A DNA stretch of 64,000 nucleotides, taken from NCBI GenBank assembly GCA_914767715.1, contig OU612065.1:8678001-8742000 (forward strand), in the 5' to 3' direction. The position numbers were made by a program, and so were the translations under genes. This document shows, in pieces, positions 1-11,581 of this stretch. The stretch's first letter is position 1. Every line of letters starts with the position of its first letter. The notes beneath the pieces were generated by a model. That model made no database searches. It saw only the letters and a program-made list of their open reading frames with translations, and was not told the origin of the DNA. The stretch comes from Membranipora membranacea (lineage: Eukaryota > Bryozoa > Gymnolaemata > Cheilostomatida > Membraniporidae).

Positions 1-78
1 AGCAAATATTCACTCCTCCTGGGATACATGACAAAATGAGGTGTACCAGAAATGATAATCTAATATATTTTCCTGCAG

Positions 79-3000
79 GAAAAACAGTACTCGGAGGAGC
101 AAATCAAACTGATCATATCGATTCTGACTGAACAGAACTTGATCTATCAAGATAGTCAAAGCAATGGACAGTTACCAGTAACAGAAAATCATGGCATTAA
201 AAGTCTTGGCGATGAAGACCTGTTTCTGCCTAATTATCCGAGCCTCTCTCCTCAAACAAAATACTATCTACCTCTACTTGGATCCTTGAGTGATATCAGA
301 CCAGTGAGTATCATATGGTGTACTGCCAAACATGATGATATTTTCCAATTAACTGTCGGAAATAACTCATAAATTCTCTAAATGTCACAATGCAGTCATT
401 GCACCGAAGTGAGTTGACCATTATCCATATTAAATTTTATATTTGTTTATAGCTACGAAATCAATGAATTGCAACTCAGGTACCATTTTGTGTGCCATCT
501 TAAATCCTTTTATATTCCCAGGGAGTGAACTGGTCAGAGGAATTATTCGAGGACGATATACATTTCGGTCTTGTGTTTACTTTTCCAAACAAAGACATTA
601 CGGAATCTGTAGCCAAAAAGTTATTGGTGAGGTGCAATGAATGTGCTCGGGGTCAAAGCTATAAGTACCTGTGGGATAGAGGAGTACTGTGTAAATATAA
701 CGATGAGGTAAGAGGCATATCATAATGGGGGTTAGGAGTTCACTCCACCTGACTTGAGACATAGTCTTAAACCAACCACAGTAGTACTGTACAGGTAATG
801 GTGGTTACCTTGCGACCCTGTCTTCTCTGCTTGTATATTCACTTTAAATGCGGCATCTGAAAGTTTAAACCTTCTCTATATTAAGACTCAATTTTTTAGA
901 GGTAAAGCATCATTGAAAATATGTATACCAACCGTTTGAGATAGATGGACAGTAAAACGTACTCTGTGAAATATCGGCCAAAATCTTGACGTTGCCCTCA
1001 GTCTTACGAAATGTAATATTGCAACATACCCGACTCATCCAGGTTAAACAATCCACTTGAACTCATGAGATGTACACTTCAAACAGGGTAAGTTAAGTAT
1101 AAACAAAACTAACCTTTTCCCCAGCCCTAAGTTAGATTTTATTTTTCAGGTGACTACCAACATATATTATGATGAAGATCAGCGGTGTATCTTTGCCAGT
1201 GCCAGAGGTCCGTTTGAAGTAGATGACCAATTACTGGCGATTATGTGGATGACTCTCAAACCAATGTTCAAATCTATTACGTCGACACTGAGTGAATGCC
1301 CAGGCATTGTCTATGCAGTGAGTATGGGGGCATTCTGATACACCTGCTAACAGTTGTCACTTCATGTACTCACACCTAGATCATTACTCATCTGTTCTCT
1401 TTTTCACTAGAAGCTGATTACAAAAATGTCCAAGATACTTTGTAATCTATCACCTTTTTTTTCTAAGTTCAAATTCAACGGTATCAATATTATATTATAT
1501 CAGTATTATATTTATGTACCTGTAGTACCAGAAAATGTCATAAATTAAATGCACTCTTTGTTTAGATTGATCTTGAGGCAAGAGGGAGTCCGCTGCTGAC
1601 ACAATTAACAACGGGAAAGAAAAAGAAATCACTGAGGAGTGCTTTCTGGAAGTGTGCGCACATATACAATAGCGGCCAGTCCACGCTACAATCAAATGGT
1701 CTACAACTCAATCTGGATATGATATTTGATCCCATAAAAGGTATAATAATTATGTTTGACTGTTTGACATCTACAATCAGCCCATAAAATACATTTCATT
1801 TTTACACACAGGAGTTCATGTGCCTGAAGTGCCCTAATATCAAGTGTGACATCTCACTAACGTCATCAAACTATTCTATTTCGTTAGTGACATTTTTATA
1901 GATGATTTCTTCAGAGATACGAGTTCAGGCACTTGGATTGAAGCGTTGCTTCCGCATAGTTGCCTGGATGATTTCCTGATCATACAAAAACCCGGCAATC
2001 ATGAGCATTTCTCCGATAACAACACACGACAGAGACCTTCAAAGAGGACGGTGAGTACTGACCATGTTATTTGTTCGGGATAGCAGCAGCCTTAGGACTG
2101 CTAATTAGCTTAAATTCCCATGTTGACTTCTCAGTGCAATCATAGAGTTTTCTCTCATTCAGTTGTACAATGACCTTGATTGTGACAGCCTCACTCGAAA
2201 CTTCAGAGATTTAGGATAAAAATGTAGGACCATCTTTGTACATGTTTGAACCAGGTGACATCCGTATCGGCAAAGAGTAAATTACGTATGTATTTGTTAT
2301 AGTAGAGTGTCCATGAGACTTTCCTATCTATAAACATTTTCGTGTTAGATTTTGGCTGCATTGCTGTAAGCTCACACCAATATCTGATAGCTGAGAGCGC
2401 AATTTATAAAGGAATGAGGTTTAGATGAGGTTGAGTCTCCATGTAACTGTAAGCTGGCCATAAATTTTGCTATAACAAGCGTGTGCGAGATGGCAAAATC
2501 TCTCCCCTACGAACACTTCACTCCTCTATATTATATGGTGTTAACTCAGAACGCTGTGAATATGGTAGCAAGAAGGTGTCAAGTTTCAGGAGCTTGCTAA
2601 TTTTTTACAGAAGGGTAATGTTAACTGGAAGTCAGAGATATCACAGGTGATAGATATGGAAAAAAAAAGGCAAGAGGAAGAATCGAGACCACATATTGTA
2701 CCTGACAAGGTTATGAGAAGACAAGTCAGAAGGATAGCTCACTCACTGGTCACTTCAGTTATAACCTCGGCCATTGTAACAGTTCTGGTCAGCAAAGGGA
2801 AGATAACTCAACAGCAGGTACAAATGTCAAATAGTACTCTACATTTAATTGACTGCCTAATACGAAGTTTGAAGTTTGTTTATTGCCTAATTTCTAAAAT
2901 CCATCCTGTAATAGGTTGATAGCATCGAAAGTACGGCACATAAAGTAAACAAAATAAAGAAGCTGCATTAGTTGAAAAATCGCAAATAGAATTAAAAAAA

Positions 3001-3699
3001 GGTGTTTCGTCTCTTAGTGGTTCTAAACTTGGATAGCTGATATTCATCTATCTTTGCTCTATTCTACATGAGTGTCTAATGCTCTAGACTAGATAAGGGC
3101 ATGCCAAAAACTAGATATTTCCAATGTGTTTAGGCTAGATATATGCCATTTTTTCCATCCCCAACACAATCCTTGTCTACCGATAATAGTAGAAAATGGT
3201 AGATTGCAAGAGCTTGTTTGGTAGGAGTTGTCTATATGAATTTGAATTATTTATGACGTGGATGTGTGCCGCAGTTCTCAACTTAGAGCAAAAGAGAATT
3301 ACATTTCTATCTTTGGTATTGTGACATGAGTAGCTATCTTTAGGCGGTTGAGTATGAAAAAGCTCTTGTTGTTGCTATGTTATGGGTGGTGTTTAAAAAT
3401 TAATATTAATTTTAATTGGGCGATGGAGCTCTTTAGTATTAACTATGTTCTGTCAATGAAAGAGTCCCTACCCCCAAAAAGCCAAGACAAAAGCTAACTG
3501 GTACTAATATCAGTTTGAAATCTAAGTGTTGAATTATTAGGAGCCTTTGGTGGAGTTAGTAGCAGGTGCAGTGACAGCAGGACACAGAGGTGACACCATA
3601 CTAGCTGTGGAGAGTATCAACAAAGCAATGAGACTCATACAGCGAGCACAGGCAGAACAAGACGCTCCTCGTAAGAGTCAAGTTTGCATTATACTATAA
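79..3699 (+). CDS. Roco-like protein with COR-type region (partial, 3' seven exons)
   Basis: Seven exons join in phase: 79-303, 522-707, 1150-1317, 1566-1740, 1902-2050, 2611-2817 and 3541-3699, ending in TAA. They give 422 residues; the 5' part lies outside the window. Exon 2 carries LWDRGVLCKYND and exon 3 carries IYYDEDQRCIFASARGP followed by LLAIMW. This is the pattern I associate with the second half of the COR domain that follows the Roc GTPase in Roco proteins (a 'GVL..Y.D' strand, then strands ending in a 'G' turn and a long helix). Exon 6 is charged (KKRQEEE) and then has an uncharged stretch, SLVTSVITSAIVTVLV, that could be a membrane helix. No GTPase motif or kinase is visible, as expected for a 3' fragment. 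The family call is by eye. The exon chain itself is well supported by phase. Confidence 0.6.
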
Positions 3700-3880
3700 C
3701 TTTTAAACTGAATGACATCTTGACACTCTACTTGTGACCTATGAGCATAAAAATTTATTATTATTATTATGATTAGTAATCTGCCGTTAAATTATGATGT
3801 TTTGATGATTCCCGTGTAAAAGACCCAGACCACTGTCTGCCACTGTTTATTTCACTTAGACTGATTGTTTGAGATATCGT

Positions 3881-3886
3881 AATAAA
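3881..3886 (+). terminator. poly(A) signal AATAAA of the Roco-like gene
   Basis: AATAAA lies 182 bases past the TAA stop at 3697-3699, a usual distance for an animal 3' end. Confidence 0.5.
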
Positions 3887-4481
3887 ACCAAGTAAAAAAT
3901 TGAAATGTCTTCAATTATATTAAATTTTATTGCGTAAAACTAATCTCAAAAAGGTTAAATATTATTTTGAACAACAAGTTTACAAGAGTTGTGTGGAATA
4001 ATTGAGCGTAGGAATGTACCACCACTATTTTGCATGTTACAACATCAAGCAGCAATTGATGCAGAGAGTAATATTATTGCCACTTGGAATCTGAATTGTA
4101 TACAACAAATTAAGATAAAAATTCTATGGACGTTAACATTCATGTCAAAGGAAAATACCAAATATTGAAATAGTGTACTAGATCAGGGAGTTTTGAACAT
4201 TTCCCCTTTGCAAAACAATAGTTTGCTTCAATTTGGCCAAATTAGGAGTTGCACTCCCTCTGCTGACAAACCTGAAAGCAAATAATCTTTCACCTGCAGG
4301 CGGGGTGTTTGTCCCAAACACCCTGCCTGCAGTTTTCAGTAGAGGAGAGCAACACGGAATTCCGGCAAGCTGATCAAACCTGATCTAGATAACCCATAAT
4401 TTATATAGGGAGTGTGTCTAGAAGATGCCAGCTTTCGACACGGCATCAGAGCTATTAATTAGTTTAGTCTACTAGCCATAT
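3887..4481. other. Gap between convergent genes, with a GC-rich hairpin
   Basis: No coding exon is seen. The stretch is AT-rich apart from a near-perfect palindrome at 4295-4333 (arms CTGCAGGCGGGGTGTTTG and CAAACACCCTGCCTGCAG, one mismatch). It separates the 3' end of the Roco-like gene from the 3' end of the minus-strand SOUL gene. Confidence 0.5.
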
Positions 4482-5986
4482 TCAATCCTCGATCTTAGTA
4501 ACCCAGACCTCATTGTGCCTATCATAGAACTTGAATGGAGCATCATATGCTGTTGTGTAGAAGTTTGTATTGTCAAATTTCTTTCCGTCTTGCGTCAATG
4601 ATGCTTTCAATTTGTCCAGCTCCTCTGCCCAGTAGTTCTTGTTGTTGAAAAAGCCCCGAGCATAGCCACCGAACGTCCTGTAATACAAACAAAGTTATTT
4701 GTGATCATTAGCAGATGACAATAAATTCTTTGGCAGGATTTGAAAAGTTAGCTTAGGCAATCCACACATACTGCTACCATAGGTGAAATTAGCTATCAAC
4801 TTCACAAGCTGGTCAACAACGGATTTTCCTTTGGCTTCATGCTGTTTCGTTATTGATGTTTGATCACTACCGCTGTTGAGGACATGAAAAGATCAGGATT
4901 GAAAAGCAGCTAGATGTTATATGACTACAGCGAGTAAACACACATTTATGGCCTCAGCTACTCACCTGACATAGACGAGTTGTCTGGGTACTGTGATAAC
5001 TTTAACCTCTGATGATGTTGGCTCTGGAGTGTCATCAGCGACATGGTGAGGTACCATGAAGGCCATGTCAACCTTCTTAGCTGTATGCTCCATACGTACC
5101 GGTACTGTCATCGGAATTTTCTTGGCTATAATAAAAACATGCTGCTCATCTGACGATCACATTACACCACATGTCGGCTGTAGATTTTCATTGTGTGGCT
5201 CTAAAATGTTTATGAGCAAGGGTGAAAGCAAGGAGTAGACGTTTATGTGCATTACTGCAGCATGTTGCAACTTTGATATGGGAATTATGCCTCGGCTTAA
5301 TTTCTGTGACTCTCAGAGCAAATCAATCTAATCTGAAGGTGACAAACTTTGGTCTGAGAATCAGAGAAAGGCGCCGAATTTCATATCAATGTTGCAGTTA
5401 AAATTTAGAAGAGGGTACCATAAGCACTACTTGGCGTCTCATCGAGCCACAAAAAACTTAAGCTGGACTCATAATCATAGGAATACTCATTTATTTGTTT
5501 TCGGCCGCACCAAACCACTATATTCAGCACTCGTGTGTAGAAAACTAACTCACATGCACTGTTGTTCCCTGAGATATACTTGAAGAGCTTAGAGAAAGGT
5601 GCGCTTGTTCCACCAGTGGTCTCCCATTCTCCCTCAGTTTTCTGTATGTCTGTCAAAGCCCATTTTGTCTCCTCATATTCCCTCAATTCATAATTCTAGA
5701 ATAGTGAGTATGGAGTGAGGCAAGGTTTAGTACACGCAAACTAACTTGTGTACCTCATCAACTGACAGCAGTAACATGAAATATTGGTTGAAATCGAGTG
5801 TCACATGACACACGCCATTCTGTAGGGTGTACAGCAAATTAGTTGTTGGGTTACTCTATCACCAGGTTAGGGTGAAGGTATATAGCTACTTACTTCAGTC
5901 TTTTCATGAACAACAAAGTATGGTGTATCATATCCAGCGGCCCACTGAGGTCTCTCAAGTTTTGATGCATCTAGCTCTGCGGACAT
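4482..5986 (-). CDS. SOUL / heme-binding protein (HEBP2-like), non-secreted paralog
   Basis: Four exons on the minus strand, 5986-5894, 5695-5554, 5125-4966 and 4677-4482 (TGA), join in phase to 196 residues, the usual length for HEBP1/HEBP2. The family pattern runs along the whole protein: YELREYEETKW near the N-terminus, KKIPMTVPV in the middle, then YVRTFGGYA, and finally FYTTAYDAPFKFYDRHNEVW at the C-terminus. Known SOUL proteins bind heme or related tetrapyrroles, though some members do not. I chose ATG at 5986 because the protein then matches family length. The frame stays open to ATG 6121 and would add 45 residues rich in His, Ser, Thr and Arg (MIKTTLQLHKLLPSF...), which might be an organelle-targeting peptide. 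Tandem paralog of the next gene. Confidence 0.9.
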
Positions 5987-6121
5987 CTTGTAGCTAGTAG
6001 TTGTAATTTGATGCTGCTTGTGATAATGATCAGGAGACCTGTTATACTGTGAGAAGTGTACTTGTCTATGTGATGTGAAGCTTGGTAGTAGCTTGTGTAA
6101 TTGTAGAGTTGTTTTAATCAT

Positions 6122-7701
6122 TTGCTACGATCACTTACATAACTAAACAGTTCCTCAAGTTATGAAATACTAAATTACTAGTCTTATGACTTTCAGAAAG
6201 CTACTGACTGGAACAACTGTGCACACATGCAAATTACGTAGCAGGAACGTAGCGCATTATAAAATCAAACGCTTGCATAAGCATGTCCCAGTTTCTGATC
6301 CCATATTATGCGCTTCCGTGAGGCACCATACAAGTTTGTTTAAATGCTGGTGCAGGAATTTAAAACACAATTTTATCTGGGCTTAATTTGACCCACCATT
6401 ATTCTGTAAGAATTACAAATTTGTTCTTATGTCTTCATAAAATTTTCAAGTTGAAAAGTTTCTATACTTTTATCAAAAGAATTGAAATTTAGCTATAATA
6501 TCATAAGCATATCATAAGCATATTGGAGTATATCAGAGATCATACTGTAGTATGTCAGAAGATAAAATATTGTGCACCCGCCAGTCTCCCTTTACATGAT
6601 AACTTGCTCGTGGTTGTGATCATTACACATGCTCTACTTGAGATCAACCCCAAAACACCAGACAGCGCTCTCAGTTGTAGATATACCACATGAAGTCATG
6701 AAGCAACATCTAACCACTCAACTAAAACCTAACATTGCATCAGATGATCAGGCCCACGTACCTAACCATGCCTCGTCCCTGAACAGAGAAATGAGTCTTA
6801 CCTTACATTTTGAGCTGTGATAGATGGATTAAACCACTGCACCACATGACGCTAGCAGCATAGTGAGGTTCCCAGTTGTTATTTAATAGTGTGAAAAATC
6901 AAAGCTAACTCTATTTCGGATTAAATAAGAATTTTATTCTACAATCTCACACTACTCAATAACTAGCCTGATAGTCAGCTCACATGCCTTTATGTGATAT
7001 TGTACCCATGCTGAGTAAAGATCTTATCCCATCAGTTGACAGCACACAAGCCGCAGTCAGCTTATTTCCAGCACATCCTGAGCATGAAGAATTAGTACAT
7101 TTGTTTGTATTCATCGTTGTTGTGATCTGTTCATTGTTTGTACTTCCAAGCTTGAATACCATTACCCAAGTGATTCGTCAGAGGGTATAGTATATTTTAT
7201 CTCTATTGTATGGAAATCGAACCCATGTCAAGCCTGAAAAAATTTTAATATTCTCAGTCCAGTACCAATGATCGAGAGTAAATACTGAGCTCTGATTGAC
7301 CAATTATTATGAATGCATGCTCCACCTCTCCTACCCTCCCTGGTCAGAGTGTACCCCAAGGGTTATCTCGACAGGTCTTGATTGAGAAATGATCTGTGTG
7401 ATCATTGATATTTAGAGGGGGGGATACAATCCAAGTATAGAGGCACATAAAAACTGAATTAATTGCCATTCTACATGCTTTGACGCGCAATGGCATGTGC
7501 TAAATTCTCTGCTATGATAGAATTCCTTGTTTCAGAATCACAATATAAACTGTATCGCAAACTCACTTTTTACAACACCATGTTCCTATTCCGCTGCGCA
7601 TGATGCAGGTCATTTATAAATAATCAATTATTCTAAGGAGAGTACTTGTGGTGATAAAAAAAAGCATTCGTAGGTTTGCTGTGATTCAATCTTTTAATTT
7701 T
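6122..7701. other. Gap between the two SOUL genes
   Basis: No exon with splice sites and family homology is seen on either strand. Short open frames here have no recognisable content. The stretch should hold the promoter of the 5986 gene, but I could not pick out a TATA box. Confidence 0.4.
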
Positions 7702-7707
7702 TTTATT
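7702..7707 (-). terminator. poly(A) signal of the secreted SOUL gene
   Basis: TTTATT on the plus strand (AATAAA on the minus strand) lies about 186 bases past the stop at 7893-7895. Confidence 0.4.
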
Positions 7708-7892
7708 ATTGAAATATAAATGGAGAAAAATGCAGCACCATAATTACTGCGTAGGGATGACAATTAGAAAATGTCGATTGTCGGCGGATACATGAACATA
7801 ACTCTGACATTCATTTAAAGAAGTACTCAGATCAGTGGAAAATAGTAAGTATAAAAATGATAAAATTGATCCTGTCAAACAAGTGAGATTAC

Positions 7893-9135
7893 TTAATTCT
7901 TTGGCACCCAGACCTCGTTGTGTCTGTTGAATAATTCCCAGGGAGAGTTGTAGCCGGTGGTGATAAACATGGTCTCATCTATACTCTGTCCAGCTCCCTC
8001 GATCTTATTCAGGAGCTCTGTGAGGTGTGTTTTATAGTTGTTAGTTCCAAAGATAGGAGTATAGCCAAACCCTCCGAATGAGCTGTAACACGGGAAGAGA
8101 CAAATTATATACCATGGACAGGATGGTGATTTGTCTTTTGCTTCAATAGTGACAATAAAATCTGTGCTGCAATGCATCATCTCTGATCAACTAGTAAAAC
8201 ATTCAATATATTTATATTTTACTTACCGGACATAATATTGTGCTTTTGGTGCATTGGTAATGGAGACATCTGTGTCAGTAGGTGCCGGTGGGCTGGCAGA
8301 GAATTCGTTTGGAATATAGAAGGACATACCAACTTCTGTTCTAGTGTGTGTGTTTACAACTGGTACTGTCATATCCATTTTCTGACCTAGAAAAATAAAA
8401 TCAATTTCATGTCAAGTCAAGTCATGATTGGTTATAGCTGGTTGACGATATAGAGAACGATGTAACAAAACCAGATCCAAACAGCAAAATGTTGGTATAA
8501 TATAAGAAACAAAATTGAGATAGATGAGCAGAGTTGTCACACATTGCATGTTCGACATCAAAGGAATTCAGTGTTTCTATTTCTGGTTAACCTAGACATT
8601 TTTTATAGAGAAAGTAAAGTAAGTACAATCTTACTCTCTTTGTAAGAAACAAACAATAACTTACTGTCAGCATTGCTTCCTTGGATGTATCCGAAGAGTT
8701 TCATGAAAACACTATTAGCTGATCTGTCTTCCCAGAAGTCCTCAGACATACCTGACATGGCAGTAGTTACCCATACGGAGGCGTCATACTCTCTCAACTC
8801 ATAGCCCTGTTATAAATCAAACAAATAAGTCAATTGTAATAATCGTGTACACACACCAAGCTGACTCTGGCAAAGAAAAAACAAGGTTGTGACAAAATTT
8901 AGAGTCTCTACATGTATTGCGCAACAATATATTAATTCCAAATAAATCATTCAATGTGTACACATGTGTAACAGTAACTCACATCATAAGACTCGATGAC
9001 TTTGTATGATGGGCACTCATAGCTCTTGCAGAAGTCTGGTTTAGAGTCTACTGATTCGGCGCCTGAAAGTCTCTGCCACCATGGAGCAGCGGCAACACAA
9101 GCTACTGCTAGAGTCAGTGCAGCTAAAACCTTCAT
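7893..9135 (-). CDS. SOUL / heme-binding protein (HEBP2-like), secreted paralog
   Basis: Exons 9135-8983, 8806-8665, 8386-8227 and 8082-7893 (TAA) join in phase to 214 residues. The start MKVLAALTLAVACVAAAP is a clear signal peptide. The rest follows the SOUL pattern: YELREYDASVWV, LFGYIQGSN, KMDMTVPV, YYVRSFGGFG, and TGYNSPWELFNRHNEVW at the end. Exons 2 and 3 are 142 and 160 bases, exactly as in the neighbouring paralog, with the same intron phases, so the two arose by tandem duplication. The first exon differs: a signal peptide and a Cys-containing stretch (FCKSYECPSYKVIES) here against a signal-less start in the other. The product is predicted to be extracellular. Ligand binding is inferred from the family only. 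Confidence 0.92.
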
Positions 9136-9219
9136 TCTGATGCGTAAGTGTGTGTGAGTGTGTGTGTGTGCTGGATGTGATCCTTGGATGAACTGATACC
9201 TGTTGAGTGTCTCACTGAG

Positions 9220-9228
9220 CTTTTATAG
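9220..9228 (-). promoter_or_regulatory. TATA box of the secreted SOUL gene
   Basis: On the minus strand the sequence reads CCTATAAAAG, about 90 bases upstream of the ATG at 9135. A start site near 9195 would leave a leader of about 60 bases that includes a short TG repeat (about 9150-9172). Confidence 0.5.
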
Positions 9229-10939
9229 GTTTGTGCAAACGCTAGAATTTATGCAAGCGGTGAATACAAGCGCGTGAAACCTCACGTGATGTGCAGGTTA
9301 TGAAACGTTATTTCCCAGGCATTATCATATTAATCAGAAAGGCCATTCCTTAGATCCCATCAGCAAATAGGGATTACTAGACTGTTGCACCGTAATTACC
9401 AACAATCAAACCAAATGTACAATTGTGAGTTGGGTAGCAAGAGGTCAAATTAGCCTAAATACACAGAGTTACACAACACTGTGAGGCCAGCCCAGTTATT
9501 GAGCCTGCGACCAGACATGAATAAACAGACTTGGAAATTTTCCGATCAGAAACCAATGAAATCTTGTGCAACACCCGTATAAATAAATTAAATTACTTTT
9601 TTTATGACACCCAGATGTGTTCAGTTAATGTTTTTGGCACTGGTGTACTAAGCAACAACAATAAATCCCAAACCTCAATATGAAGATTACCATCTGGCAG
9701 ATGATTGCAAATTTTTGACATTTGGCAGCAACAGCTTCATTGTGCCAGAAAACAAAACAACAGCAGCCAGATTTGAGTTCAGATTAATTGTTTCTGAAGT
9801 TATTCATGTCCAGTTCCACAATTTCAAGGATGCTTATTTACAGCAGACATTGCATTTCTCAAAACTGCAAATTATAAGCACTTTTGAAATAACGCTGCCG
9901 ACCTATTCAATTGGGCTAATTATCATTCAGTGGACTGGCCGACAGTGAGATGAGTATTTCTCTGCCCCTGGGGAGATAATTGCAGGGCTACGATAAGTGA
10001 AGGACCACAATTACGAAAACTTTCAGTTGTATAATCTTAGAATAAGGCCGCTTATGAAACCCCAAAACTTAGCCATGACTCAACAGGTTATCTAGTGTGT
10101 TTATTTACACAAGGCCACACAAAATTGCTATTAAGAAAAGAACAGCCATTTCGAAAACAATAACAAACTCAAACAGGATATAAAGTGTTGTAATAAATCA
10201 GGCAATGAAAAATAGCATATGACAGAGTAAGGATATCCCCACTCTGTGAGCATGACATTCATGGATGTATCACTTTCTCCAATCATTCACATATTGTTTT
10301 GTCTTTAGCTGACCGATTAAAATTGATAGAATTGAACAAATGAGTGTCTTGCAGTTTCTCCTAATTTGAGGTGAGCTTGATGAGACTGACTGTGCTGTTC
10401 AATAAGGATGAAAATATAAACAGAAGTAAACAACCATCCGATTAAAAACGAAAAGTTCAAAGAAATTAAATTTCAGTAATAATTCTGTTTCTATGTTGCC
10501 ATTGGAAATTGAAAACATTTAATTGTAAGTGGAAAATAAATTCAAGTTCAAATTCACAATTAGAGCAAAATTCAAATTCTTATTAGATTATCATCCCATA
10601 GAGTAGTTACCTGCTATCATTGCTGCTGTTGTGATTAACTTCCAGCATTCAAAGCTGCCTCTCCCTTAGTGACGAGGCAAGCAACCTTGGGCATGTTAGT
10701 TATAGAGTAACTGACATCTTGATTTACTTACAAGGACCTTGACGTTGTATCATGACATAATTTCAATCTCCATAAGTTTGAGGGCACAGAGTTTTTAAAG
10801 CGGAATTCAATTCAGGGAAAGCATAATAGAGAAATTTAAAATTTGACAGTGCGGTGATCAGAACTAACAGGAGCTAGGCAGTAGATTGAAGCTTGAAATC
10901 TAGCACTATCGGCTTACTGGACCAAGAATTGGTGTAACC

Positions 10940-10980
10940 CATAGACCTACTAATAATACTTATTATTAGTTAGGTCTATG
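10940..10980. mobile_element. 41-bp palindromic micro-element with 8-bp target duplication
   Basis: A near-perfect palindrome (CATAGACCTACTAATAATA and its complement) is flanked on both sides by GTGTAACC (10932-10939 and 10981-10988). The duplication shows it was inserted. The element at 32232-32279 has the same CATAGAC ends. Confidence 0.7.
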
Positions 10981-11071
10981 GTGTAACCATAAGTTCAATT
11001 CACAGAACAATGGACAATATAATATCAATCAAGATTAATATCCTGTTACCTGACCTTACCAGGTACAACCA

Positions 11072-11170
11072 TTCACTAAATCATACCACACTGACAACCA
11101 CATCATACAATCACGGCCACACTGACAACCAATCATACAAACAGGGCCACACTGACAACCACATCATACT
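11072..11170. repeat. Short tandem repeat, three units of about 36 bp
   Basis: CCACACTGACAACCA followed by (CA)TCATAC appears three times in a row with small changes. No function is suggested. Confidence 0.7.
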
Positions 11171-11581
11171 AACAAGGGGATGGTAGAGTGAAGCACTGGA
11201 TGACATGAGATATTTAGTAACCTGACACCCACTCTCATCAACTCCTGATCGAGGTTAGACGTGGTCAGAGAGAAATCAAAGAAGAAATGGATGAAAAATA
11301 ATGAAGTTACAAGTATAAGCTCGGTCAATACAACATTGGAAAGGTTAATAACTAGTACGAAATTTCTTACCTACAAAGAAATCTCTGCTGCCACAATTTC
11401 GTGGGAGAAAACGTGACAGACAACAAATAATTAGTTTTGGACATGAAAAAGAACGTGTTGTGATAAAATAATTTGTGCTTAGGTTGAAACACCTTGCAGA
11501 GTACTTTGTAAAATAACACTTGGAGATAAGTATGATTACAGATTACAGCCTACATCTCACATTTCATTACATAAAACTTAC

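Larger units (their letters stand above)
9236..11549. other. Gap between the SOUL gene and the mosaic gene's last sure exon
   Basis: No convincing exon is seen. It must hold the SOUL promoter and probably the 3' end of the mosaic gene. It contains a 41-bp palindromic element (10940-10980) and a short tandem array at about 11072-11170 with three copies of about 36 bp sharing CCACACTGACAACC. Confidence 0.4.

Noticed and set aside
11550-11581. Read-through of the last TSP1 exon to a stop at 11550
   Set aside because: Both copies keep a canonical GTAAGT donor at this point while the read-through tails differ (12 residues here, 3 in copy 2), so splicing is more likely. Not excluded.
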